A DNA stretch of 24,305 nt from a virus: IMG/VR virus record IMGVR_UViG_3300020437_000888, positions 1 to 24,305 of that record; one strand, written 5' to 3'. Of the stretch, positions 1 to 7,970 are shown piece by piece; position 1 is the stretch's first letter, and every line of letters starts with the position of its first letter. The notes under the pieces were generated by a model that made no database searches, was not told the origin of the DNA, and saw nothing but the letters and a program-made list of their open reading frames with translations. The position numbers were made by a program, and so were the translations under genes.

Positions 1-2
1 CT

Positions 3-527
3 GGTGAGTTAATGAATGAGGGATTGCGCGCTGGCGGATATTATGATGAGGATGAAGACATTCTTGGCGAAGCGTATGGTTATATTGGTAGAAGGGCAAG
101 CTCATTGTATAACAGTATTTTTAATTTTAAAGGGCGCCGACCAGGAATGCGAATGCCACCAAGAGGACGTGGTATGGCCGGAGAGTTAGGACCAGAATTG
201 ATAGCTGACTTTGCTAAAGGATTTTTAGGCATATCCGGATTACAGGGTCCAGAGGCTGTTAATATTTCACCTACTACAGAAATATTCCCGACTCAACAAA
301 CTGCTAATATGTTATCTACAATGGAGGGTTTTGGAGACAGCATTAAAGGATTTTTTGATATGATCACAAATGCAACACAAAACACTACCCCAGCAGTGGC
401 GACATCCGGCGGACAAGCACAAGCGCCAATACAAATGAATATTACTTTAGAGATGGACGGTCAAGTTTTTGGACGAACAGTTGAAACAATATCAGTGGAA
501 ACACTAAATAGAGCTTTTGGAAACTAG
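3..527 (+). CDS. C-terminal end of probable tail tape-measure protein (5' partial)
   Basis: The frame is open to the left window edge (codons GGT GAG TTA precede the ATG at 12), so this is probably the tail end of a longer gene; an independent start at 12 cannot be excluded. The visible part has a Gly/Arg-rich patch, then GELGPELI followed by PTTEIFPTQQTANML, and ends with NITLEMDGQVFGRTVETI. This order (GE-GPEL, a short linker, then a terminal beta strand with DG-x-x-x-x-R) is what C-termini of many phage tape-measure proteins look like. The role would be setting tail length inside the tail tube. The next genes are tail/baseplate-like, which fits. No transmembrane or peptidase region is visible in this fragment. 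Confidence 0.6.
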   Translation, partial: GELMNEGLRAGGYYDEDEDILGEAYGYIGRRASSLYNSIFNFKGRRPGMRMPPRGRGMAGELGPELIADFAKGFLGISGLQGPEAVNISPTTEIFPTQQTANMLSTMEGFGDSIKGFFDMITNATQNTTPAVATSGGQAQAPIQMNITLEMDGQVFGRTVETISVETLNRAFGN

Positions 528-544
528 GAGATAAATAAAAAAAC

Positions 545-1312
545 ATGGCAGGCGGAAAAAGAACTGGAAACTTTATTAGGATAACGGCTTTGCATGTAAC
601 AGGCGAGCCTTCAATTTTATTTCTAATTAATAGGTTGACATTCAAAAATGTCATAACTCCATCTTGGAATGCGGAGCCAGCTTATGGGAAAATGGACGAC
701 ATTCCATTTTATAGCAATACAAAAAGAAATGTGCAGATAAATTTTAATACGTATGTCGACGAAAAACTAAATTATAGTGCAGTGGAAATGCAAAAAAATG
801 TAGGAGAATTAATAAAGTTTCAGTACCCGAGATATTCATATGCAAAGAGAGGCGCAGCGCGAGTTTTGTCGTCGCCTCCATTTTTCAGAGTCGAGCATTT
901 TTTGCAAGACATTAATAATAGTTACTATGAATATGATCCGATAAGTGGTTATATAGTTGGCAGCTTAACGATTGACCCCGCAAGTGAAGCGGGATTTTCC
1001 GGGGGGCAACCATTACCAATTTTATACAATCAGCCCGGTGCTCAACCAAATGAAGTTTTTGAATCTGGTTTTTCAATCGCAATGAATATTACTGTGCTGC
1101 ATCAAGATCCACCCGGGTGGGTTCGCGACGAGTGGGTTGGTAATAATAAAGTATTCTTTAGTGACAACGATGTAAACAATGAAGACACGATAATCTTGGA
1201 CAGCACCGATCCTGAACAAGAAGTAAAATCACCTGCTGTTGTTGGTACGGCCAACACAGTAGTGGGCACTCCATCAGTTGGAGGGGATGCGGGGAGCACT
1301 ATAGTCGAATAA
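545..1312 (+). CDS. Probable tail/baseplate virion protein, 255 aa
   Basis: I do not recognise a named family. The protein has no signal peptide, membrane segment or enzyme motif. It is rich in aromatic and beta-type segments, for example WNAEPAYGKMDDIPFYSNT and VGELIKFQYPRYSYAKRGAAR around residues 40-100, and has an acidic, then Val/Gly/Ala-rich low-complexity tail after about residue 200. Its position, between a tape-measure end and a LysM-like baseplate protein, suggests a tube-initiator or baseplate-hub component that contacts the tail tube. A Shine-Dalgarno AGGAG lies at 526-530, an unusually long 14 nt before the ATG. Structural role is inferred from position only. Confidence 0.55.
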   Translation: MAGGKRTGNFIRITALHVTGEPSILFLINRLTFKNVITPSWNAEPAYGKMDDIPFYSNTKRNVQINFNTYVDEKLNYSAVEMQKNVGELIKFQYPRYSYAKRGAARVLSSPPFFRVEHFLQDINNSYYEYDPISGYIVGSLTIDPASEAGFSGGQPLPILYNQPGAQPNEVFESGFSIAMNITVLHQDPPGWVRDEWVGNNKVFFSDNDVNNEDTIILDSTDPEQEVKSPAVVGTANTVVGTPSVGGDAGSTIVE

Positions 1313-1335
1313 CAATGAAGGAGTTAATAAATTAA

Positions 1336-1677
1336 ATGGGAGTTTCAAGATATTCTAGAAATGCAATTGTGCGCACATCAGAGCAATCATACAATGAAAT
1401 TTTAAGTAATAGAGGTGTAAGTCAAATTGATCATTATGCTTTTAGAAAATTTAAAATATTAAAAGTAAAAGATATACAAGGAATAAGACTGATTAATCAT
1501 ACCTGGGTAAGCTCCGACAGGTTTTATAAACTTTCCTCACAATATTATGGCGACCCTACATATTGGTGGATTATAGCGTATTATAATAGCACTCCGCTAG
1601 AGACAGACGTTAAATTAGGACAAAACCTCAAAATTCCAACACCCTTGGAACTTATTTTACGAGCTTTGGAGTATTAG
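1336..1677 (+). CDS. LysM/gp53-like baseplate wedge protein, 113 aa
   Basis: The C-terminal half has the pattern of phage LysM-like baseplate proteins: DRFYKLSSQYYGDPTYWWII, then YNSTPLETDVKLGQNLKIP and a final PLELI. Known members of this type (the T4 gp53 family and small LysM proteins of other contractile tails) sit in the baseplate around the hub. The WW pair followed by a Leu-Lys-Ile-Pro turn is the characteristic part. AAGGAG at 1318-1323 is 12 nt from the ATG. An ATG at 1315 hits a stop after six codons, so 1336 is the start. The gene is followed after only 3 nt by the large hub-like gene, in the same transcription unit. Confidence 0.65.
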   Translation: MGVSRYSRNAIVRTSEQSYNEILSNRGVSQIDHYAFRKFKILKVKDIQGIRLINHTWVSSDRFYKLSSQYYGDPTYWWIIAYYNSTPLETDVKLGQNLKIPTPLELILRALEY

Positions 1678-1680
1678 TAA

Positions 1681-4542
1681 ATGGGAACACCTGCAGGAAG
1701 TTCAAGAAAAGATGCAGAACAAGAGCAACCGATTGGCGGTATTGATCCAAATGCGTTTGACGCACAAATGCTTTTGATTGATGCGTATATAGGAAATTTA
1801 TCATCTGCAGGCATCAGCACAAAAACAGGTCCAACGGTTACATCAGACGTGTTGCAGAATTCCACAGCCACAATTGATTCTAACATAATGTCTAATGTGC
1901 CTTATTTCACAAAAGGCTTTAGTTCTGTTAATAGATTGACTGGCTTTAGTTTTTCAGACACTATGGACTCAATTAATAATTTTATAACACAGATAACGCC
2001 ATATGAAATAGCTCAAATATACCCTAAAATACAATTTTTCATAGTGGAATCTAGCACTGGCGCACAATTTGAAATACCAATATCAAAACACTCTGATATA
2101 AGTAAGGTTTCAACTGGTGTTTCTTTTTATTCAACAAATCAAATGGGTTTAAAAAATCTTTCATTGAGATTAGATGGTTCTAGTCTGGCATTTTTTGCTA
2201 AACAATATCTCGTTGATGCAACTTTTGTTTTTGATTCCATAAACACTTTCACCAGTCGTGCCCCTGGATTACCAATTACGTATGCCGACATTTTTAGATC
2301 ATCTGGTCGTGTAGGGACTTCAATATATTATACTAAAATAGCGATTAGTTATGATAGTAACAATGAAGAAATACTTAATAAGTATGCTTTAAGATCAACA
2401 GATATGTCTTTTATGTTGACACTACAGTTGGCCATTACAAAAATTAAAATTCAAGAAAACTTAAAACTAGAGGTGTCTGTAAGGTATAACTCTCGCGAAG
2501 AAGATCTTTTTAAATCAAATTTGATTTTTGATTTTCTTGGCCTAAACTTACAAAACAAAATAGATCAAACAAAGAGCGGACTTAAAGAGGTACGAGAGAA
2601 AAAAGAGGCTCTAGAAGAGGCAAAAAATAACTTTTTTAAGGAAGTCCGTGAAAAGACGAAAGGAAGTCAATATTATAAAGATCTAGACTCGGAATATAAA
2701 AAGAAAAAAGAAATTGTAGATAAAAAAAAACAAGCTTATGATGAGAGACTTGCAAGAGTAAAAAAAGGAAAAGATAGTGGAGGTTTGTTTACTCCTGGGT
2801 ATACAAAAGATCAAGTAGCCGAATTTAAAATGTATAGTAGTGAAGCAGAAGATCTAGTAGCAGCTAGAGATGATTTGAACGCCATACAACAGAGAGTGGA
2901 TAATGTAAATAACAGCTTAACAGATGAAGAACTAGGTAAAAAATTTAGAGAACTGACACCTGGAAAAGACCCTGAAAAAGATCTCGATGATGAAGAAAGA
3001 TCTTTAAAGAACAGACTCGCGGCAATAAGACACGATGAAGTGGTTAAAGCAATTAATCAAACATTTCCTTTTGATGAAAAAGATTTTTTGGAGGCTGGGA
3101 TTGTTAAAACAATATATTTAACAGCAGACGATGTATACAAGTATTATAATTCAGAATTAACCAAAACAGACGCAAAAGAATTAAGTGATTCAAGTAAAGC
3201 AGGGAAGAAAAAACCCAGCACCACTCCTACCCCTAGTAAGGTAACAGTTCCTATTAAACCAAAGCCAAAAAGCGGAGACAAAAAAACCGTGCCTCAACAA
3301 GATGTCTCCAGATATGAGCAAAGTCGTGATGAACTGTTAAAAGACCTCGGAAATTTTAAACAAATAGATTATGTCACTTTCGGAGATATTATGAGGCTTG
3401 TTTATAAGAGACTGTATGATGTAAAAGAGTCTCAAATTTTTGCCATGCAAGGATACAAGCCTGGAGATGAAGAAAGAGCCATGAAAAGCATAAAACAATC
3501 CATGATGCTTTTCACTGAAATGACATTTGATATATTTGAAGAAAGTAAGGTAGTAAACGGTAAGGCACAAGTTGATAAAAGCATATATGATATCCCCATA
3601 GCTGTTAAGAATTTAAAATACATTTTAGCTAAAAATTTATATGGTCAACAAAAAAACTTTTTTTCTATTTTTGAACTTGTAAAAGAATTATTAGATTTAA
3701 TATCTTTGACGAGAAAAAGAAAAGTTTTACTACTAAACGATCAAGCTAATTTTGGCAATTACAAACTTAAACAAGTAACATATCCGTTAGTCCGAAATGC
3801 AAAAGGAAGCAAAACGCCATTTCAAATATGCACTAATCCTTATGTTAAACAAGAAGATCTTTATAGTGCGATGTTATTTTTCGTTAGTAGGGTTAAAAGC
3901 GATAAGCCAATTGATGAAGCTAAAGGTATATTGCCAGAATTCATTTTTGGAGGGGTTGACAGAGGAATCATAAAGAAATTTGAGTTGGAAGAAATAACCG
4001 ATGATGATTTGCAAAAGCTAGTCATGGAAAGATTAATTAGTGATGATAGAAACGAAATAATACCATCATTTTTTAAAGCAAACATAAGCACCATAATGGC
4101 GCCATTCTTGCAACTATCAATGCACATAAGAATATTGGCCCCAACACTAATATCTTCCGCAGCGTCGGGCGGCCGCGCCAACTTTTTTATTGACGGCTCT
4201 TATGATATTAGAGGTGTCACTCATGATTATTCAGTTGGTGGTTCGTTTACAACTAACTTTAGCGCGATGATGTATAGCAGTGAACGTTATAATAAAGTTA
4301 AAAAAGCACTAAAAAAAGGAGTAGAACCAAATAAAACGACAGAAGACTCTAGCACGGCAGTAAAAGAGTTTAAAAAAACCTATACTACGAATGAAGGCGC
4401 ATCACAACTAGTATCTAGCGCGTTGATAGACGATCTTAAATCTAGTGACAAACAAAAACCAACTAATTCTGATGGATCTGGATTTACCGAAAATTCTGTT
4501 GAAAAAGTAACACAAGTAATGAAAAACAACATGAAAGATTAA
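1681..4542 (+). CDS. Large baseplate hub-like virion protein with central coiled coil, 953 aa
   Basis: This is the largest complete structural gene in the window. The N-terminal third (to about residue 290) is a beta-rich domain with segments like IYPKIQFFIVESSTGAQFEI. Residues about 293-437 are extremely Lys/Glu-rich with heptad-like spacing, a probable coiled coil. A Pro/Lys/Thr-rich linker follows near residues 507-540. The C-terminal domain ends in FFIDGSYDIRGVTHDYSVGG then FTTNFSAMM (about 832-868), resembling the closing strands of phage hub proteins (G-x-Y-x-V-x-x-V-x-H-x-I-x-x-G-x-F-x-T). The role as hub or central baseplate protein is inferred from this end and from gene order. It is much longer than T4 gp27, apparently because of the coiled-coil insertion. 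SD GGAG lies inside the previous gene's end. Confidence 0.5.
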   Translation: MGTPAGSSRKDAEQEQPIGGIDPNAFDAQMLLIDAYIGNLSSAGISTKTGPTVTSDVLQNSTATIDSNIMSNVPYFTKGFSSVNRLTGFSFSDTMDSINNFITQITPYEIAQIYPKIQFFIVESSTGAQFEIPISKHSDISKVSTGVSFYSTNQMGLKNLSLRLDGSSLAFFAKQYLVDATFVFDSINTFTSRAPGLPITYADIFRSSGRVGTSIYYTKIAISYDSNNEEILNKYALRSTDMSFMLTLQLAITKIKIQENLKLEVSVRYNSREEDLFKSNLIFDFLGLNLQNKIDQTKSGLKEVREKKEALEEAKNNFFKEVREKTKGSQYYKDLDSEYKKKKEIVDKKKQAYDERLARVKKGKDSGGLFTPGYTKDQVAEFKMYSSEAEDLVAARDDLNAIQQRVDNVNNSLTDEELGKKFRELTPGKDPEKDLDDEERSLKNRLAAIRHDEVVKAINQTFPFDEKDFLEAGIVKTIYLTADDVYKYYNSELTKTDAKELSDSSKAGKKKPSTTPTPSKVTVPIKPKPKSGDKKTVPQQDVSRYEQSRDELLKDLGNFKQIDYVTFGDIMRLVYKRLYDVKESQIFAMQGYKPGDEERAMKSIKQSMMLFTEMTFDIFEESKVVNGKAQVDKSIYDIPIAVKNLKYILAKNLYGQQKNFFSIFELVKELLDLISLTRKRKVLLLNDQANFGNYKLKQVTYPLVRNAKGSKTPFQICTNPYVKQEDLYSAMLFFVSRVKSDKPIDEAKGILPEFIFGGVDRGIIKKFELEEITDDDLQKLVMERLISDDRNEIIPSFFKANISTIMAPFLQLSMHIRILAPTLISSAASGGRANFFIDGSYDIRGVTHDYSVGGSFTTNFSAMMYSSERYNKVKKALKKGVEPNKTTEDSSTAVKEFKKTYTTNEGASQLVSSALIDDLKSSDKQKPTNSDGSGFTENSVEKVTQVMKNNMKD

Positions 4543-4575
4543 AGATTTATTTTAAATGCGCGCCCTAATTAGATT

Positions 4576-5886
4576 ATGCCTAGAAAAATTGACATAGTAC
4601 CATTCGGAGACAATGACCTAACATCTGATTATCTTTTTACCCAAAGGGAATATTATGTTGCCAACCCAGAAGTATATCCAGAAGAAGACTTGCCAAAGCC
4701 AGTTGATATGTGGTATAATAAACCATATTGGGGTAAGGTAGACACCAAACAAAGATTAATTATACCAGACCCTGATGCTTTGTTACCAATTTCTGGAGAG
4801 TTGGAGGTTATAAATTTTGTCGCTGACGCATATTTTTCATTTAGAAACTTTGTTTTAGATGCCACCAGCAAATTTAGAACTTCAATGTCCTCTTTCATTG
4901 ATTTTGATAACCCAAAAAAAGCACATCAGGATACGATACTAGATTACAAAAATTATTTTGAAAACACATTAGAGCCTGGTTTCATTAATACATTTTTATC
5001 AGAAAAAGATAAATCGGAAATTAAAAACTTTGAAGATTATGCGTCGGAATATATTCTTTTCGTTGATGTAAACCCAGACATTCCTCACACTTTAGCTGGC
5101 TTTATATCTTCACCTCTCGTAAGCTATAGACATAGCGGTATGATAATAGAATTTGCTACAGACGACTATGATGATGATGGTAACAAATGGGACAACTTTT
5201 TGTCAAATGATTTTTTTGATGATTACGTAAGAATAGCTGCAAGTTTTGGATTTTATGTTAGTAAACATGTACCATGGGCCATTGCTGCAAATTTGAATTC
5301 ACAGAGAATGAGGCAATATATGATTAATTACGGTGTAACAAATATTGCTAATAATTTCAATTTGAATTTTTTACAAGCTGAATTTATTAGTTTTGAATCA
5401 TTTAAAAAATACATGTATTTGGCATACTCATCATTTATTACATATAGACCAAGAACCGAAAGAGTAATATATAATAATTGTATAAAACAAAGAATATCAG
5501 ATTCCTCTTTTAAAACCATCAGAGAGATATATTTTAGACCATTAGAATTGAATTTTTTAGTACCTGATTATCAACAATTTACTAGGATATATTCTGATAT
5601 TTTTCTTTTAAAGATATATGTTAAAATAAGATTAAAAGAAGAAAAAATATTATTGAATAAAAGACAACAAGAAATATTAATGATAAATATATATAAAACA
5701 AAAGGTGATATATATAATAAAATTGATACATTATCAAAATACATCGCTTCACAAAGAAAAAATAGATTTAATAAGTTGACAAGAAAAACAAAGTCAGTTA
5801 GTATGACCGAAGAAATGGCACCGGCATCATCATACTTCAGCGGAATGGATGGATCTGGTGGCGGTGGCGGAACAACAGGATATTAA
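4576..5886 (+). CDS. Probable virion structural protein, 436 aa, Gly-rich C-terminus
   Basis: No family recognised. The protein is acidic and aromatic-rich, with no signal peptide or membrane helix. It ends in a Ser/Gly-rich tail (GSGGGGGTTGY), a feature often seen at the ends of phage virion proteins. All 21 arginines are AGA or AGG. No Shine-Dalgarno is visible upstream of the ATG, where the sequence reads AATTAGATT, and the 33-nt gap to the hub gene holds no alternative start, so translation may depend on read-through from the upstream gene. Its last 110 nt contain a consensus-type promoter (5776-5804), so this gene appears to be the last of the structural block. Role inferred from position. 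Confidence 0.5.
   Translation: MPRKIDIVPFGDNDLTSDYLFTQREYYVANPEVYPEEDLPKPVDMWYNKPYWGKVDTKQRLIIPDPDALLPISGELEVINFVADAYFSFRNFVLDATSKFRTSMSSFIDFDNPKKAHQDTILDYKNYFENTLEPGFINTFLSEKDKSEIKNFEDYASEYILFVDVNPDIPHTLAGFISSPLVSYRHSGMIIEFATDDYDDDGNKWDNFLSNDFFDDYVRIAASFGFYVSKHVPWAIAANLNSQRMRQYMINYGVTNIANNFNLNFLQAEFISFESFKKYMYLAYSSFITYRPRTERVIYNNCIKQRISDSSFKTIREIYFRPLELNFLVPDYQQFTRIYSDIFLLKIYVKIRLKEEKILLNKRQQEILMINIYKTKGDIYNKIDTLSKYIASQRKNRFNKLTRKTKSVSMTEEMAPASSYFSGMDGSGGGGGTTGY
5776..5804 (+). promoter_or_regulatory. Sigma70-type promoter inside the end of the structural gene
   Basis: TTGACA at 5776-5781, a 17-bp spacer, and TAGTAT at 5799-5804. The -10 hexamer is identical to that of the promoter before dnaE (21167-21172). 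It lies within coding sequence about 84 nt before the family A polymerase start, so it could separate replication-gene transcription from the tail genes. Because it is intragenic and AT-rich, a chance match remains possible. Confidence 0.45.
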
Positions 5887-5887
5887 A

Positions 5888-7075
5888 TTGCTTTTTCAGA
5901 CATTTGATGAAAAAAACAAATGTGCTTTAATTTATAAAAAAGGCACGTTTCAAGAACAAATTACAGACAACTGCACAAAAACATGGTCTTATGCTACTTA
6001 CCTACAAGATAAGGAGATTGAATATGCTAATCTTTACACCGGGGGTCAATCCCTGGAGCAGCTTTGCCCAGAAAGTATTAGAGGGGAGTGGTCCTCCGTC
6101 CAAACAAGAATCAAAGCGGCCCTTAAAGCAGCAAACGAAGTAGGCTTAAATATTGATGATTATTGTATTTATGAATTTATCCCAAAACATTACCTCCAAA
6201 CATTTGCAGAAATAAAAAATAAAATCTGCGAGGATGTTTTTGGTAGTTATTCAAAACCCACAAATTACGATCAGTTGTTGAAGATAAATAAAGTTATCGC
6301 AGACATAAGAACAAAAAGAGTAAATATAGATCCAACACAGATAGAACGTCTTACAATTCAAGATCGTAACATGTTTAAAACTGTGAGCAACTGTAAGCCT
6401 TATATCGATTATGATATGTTTAAAACTGTTACTGGTCGACTGGCAACAAAACCAAATTCGTTTCCAGTTATGACACTTCCAAAAAAATATCGTCAAGTTC
6501 TTACTCCCACTAATGACTGGTTGTTTGAATTAGACTTTAATGCTTGTGAGTTACGAGTCGCGTTGGCCCTCCTTGGTCATGACCAACCTCAAGAAGATTT
6601 ACACGATTGGAATCTTAAAAATGTATTTACTAGAACGAAAAGTAGAGAAAACGCAAAGAAAAGGATTTTTTCTTGGCTTTATAACCCAAATAGCACCGAT
6701 GACAAGGTAGATAAGATTTATGACCGTAAAATACTAAAAGATATGTATTTTGATAAAGTTTTAGGTAAAGTTTATACGCAGTTTGGTAGAGAAATTGATT
6801 CTGATGAGGATCATGCGGTTAATTATATTGTCCAGTCTACAGCCGCAGATTTGGTTTTTGAACAAATGTATGGAGTTTGGGAGTTTCTCCAAGGAAAAAA
6901 ATCTTTTGTTAAGTTCTGTAATCATGATAGTTTGATTATTGACTTATCAGAAGAAGATCAACATGAGATAAATAATATTTCAAAACTATTTAGTAATACA
7001 AGATTCGGCAAGTTTAAAGTAAACCACGAAGGCGGTAAGAACTGGTCAGAAATGAAACCATTACACATTAAATGA
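5888..7075 (+). CDS. Small family A DNA polymerase (polymerase domain only), 395 aa from TTG
   Basis: Residue numbers are from the TTG at 5888. The family A palm/fingers motifs are all present: TGRLATKPNSFPVMTLP before motif A; motif A LDFNACELRV with Asp 216 and Glu 220; an O-helix with Arg 253, Lys 257, Phe 261 and Tyr 265 at exact i+4 spacing; TQFGRE; QSTAADLV; and motif C NHDSLIID with Asp 347. Motif C has Ser where most members have Glu (HDE). About 170 residues precede the TGRL motif, too few for a standard 3'-5' exonuclease domain, and no exonuclease motifs are seen. I prefer TTG because AGGA at 5878-5881 lies 6 nt upstream; an ATG at 5849 in frame would overlap the structural gene by 38 nt. 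Role: DNA synthesis, probably repair, gap filling or translesion work next to the DnaE encoded later. The tubulin-like gene follows after 7 nt. Confidence 0.85.
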   Translation: MLFQTFDEKNKCALIYKKGTFQEQITDNCTKTWSYATYLQDKEIEYANLYTGGQSLEQLCPESIRGEWSSVQTRIKAALKAANEVGLNIDDYCIYEFIPKHYLQTFAEIKNKICEDVFGSYSKPTNYDQLLKINKVIADIRTKRVNIDPTQIERLTIQDRNMFKTVSNCKPYIDYDMFKTVTGRLATKPNSFPVMTLPKKYRQVLTPTNDWLFELDFNACELRVALALLGHDQPQEDLHDWNLKNVFTRTKSRENAKKRIFSWLYNPNSTDDKVDKIYDRKILKDMYFDKVLGKVYTQFGREIDSDEDHAVNYIVQSTAADLVFEQMYGVWEFLQGKKSFVKFCNHDSLIIDLSEEDQHEINNISKLFSNTRFGKFKVNHEGGKNWSEMKPLHIK

Positions 7076-7082
7076 GGATTAA

Positions 7083-7931
7083 ATGCAAACCGTCATAGGT
7101 TTGGGTAAAGCGGGTTGTAATATAGCTGATGCTCTCTCTGCCTACCCACAATACGAAATAAAAAAAATAGATGTAGGTTTAAAAAAGACTAAAACAACAT
7201 TTGGTCTTAAGCATCAAGACGGCCCCGAGCTTTATGAAAAAAGCAATATGCCGAAAGGTATAAACAACTTTCTAGAGGGGGTGATGCCTGAAACTTTATT
7301 TATTACAAGTTGCGGTGCTGTCTCTGGTGCTTCTTTAAAGATATTACAGAAAATACACACTAAAACAAAAATACGAGTAATGTATATTGTTCCACAAAGA
7401 GATGATCTAGTGGGTGAAAAACTTCTACAAAATAACTTACTTTTCAATGTGTTTCAAGAGTATGCTCGATCAGGATTGTTTGATCGTGTTTTTTTAGTTG
7501 ACAATTCTAAATTATCTGATATAATGGGACCTGTACCAATAATGAAATTTTGGGACTCGATAAATAATTTAATTGTTACAACGTATCACATGTTAAATGT
7601 ATTTCAAAACACACAACCAGTAACAACCACGCAGACAAAGCGTATTTCTACTGCGCGAGTGTCAACTTTTGGATTATTAGATTCACAAAATAATCAAGAA
7701 AAAATGTTTTTTGGGCTTGACATCCCAAGAGAGAAGTGTTATTATTATGGAGTTCCTAAAAAACAATTGGAAGAAGATCCTAATTTAATGGAGGTTATTC
7801 GTAAAAATTTAAAATGTAATGTAGAACATGAAAAAATGAAAACTACTTATTCAGTTCATTCAACTGATTATAATGAGCTTATAGCTTACTGCGAAAAAAG
7901 CAGCACTTTAATACAACAACTAGCAGTGTGA
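7083..7931 (+). CDS. Divergent tubulin/FtsZ-like protein, 282 aa
   Basis: The N-terminus VIGLGKAGCNIADAL (residues 4-18) matches the first strand and T1 loop of FtsZ/tubulin (G-x-G-x-A-G-x-N). Residues 71-88, TLFITSCGAVSGASLKIL, sit where FtsZ has its GGGTGTG phosphate loop; the loop is altered but keeps Gly 78 and Gly 82. The following IRVMYIVPQRDDLVGEK, then a helix, then DRVFLVDNSKLSD (134-146) and FWDSINNLIVTTYHML (156-171) follow the FtsZ order (strand, P-F-x-x-E-G-like turn, N-x-x-L strand, central helix). The length fits phage tubulins such as PhuZ (about 315 aa) better than full FtsZ. The role could be positioning replicating DNA or capsids. The alternative is another Rossmann-like nucleotide-binding protein. 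GAGGA at 7074-7078 provides the SD. It lies between a polymerase and the SSB gene. Confidence 0.55.
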   Translation: MQTVIGLGKAGCNIADALSAYPQYEIKKIDVGLKKTKTTFGLKHQDGPELYEKSNMPKGINNFLEGVMPETLFITSCGAVSGASLKILQKIHTKTKIRVMYIVPQRDDLVGEKLLQNNLLFNVFQEYARSGLFDRVFLVDNSKLSDIMGPVPIMKFWDSINNLIVTTYHMLNVFQNTQPVTTTQTKRISTARVSTFGLLDSQNNQEKMFFGLDIPREKCYYYGVPKKQLEEDPNLMEVIRKNLKCNVEHEKMKTTYSVHSTDYNELIAYCEKSSTLIQQLAV

Positions 7932-7970
7932 TAGATCAACGCACTGACTTTAACCAAGGAGAAAATTATT

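Noticed and set aside
636-653. TGACATT-CAAA-AATGTCA inverted repeat
   Set aside because: Lies in coding sequence of a structural gene with no T-run or promoter; probably chance.
3861-4181. 106-aa antisense ORF over the hub-like gene
   Set aside because: No SD or promoter and composition of a reverse-strand shadow.
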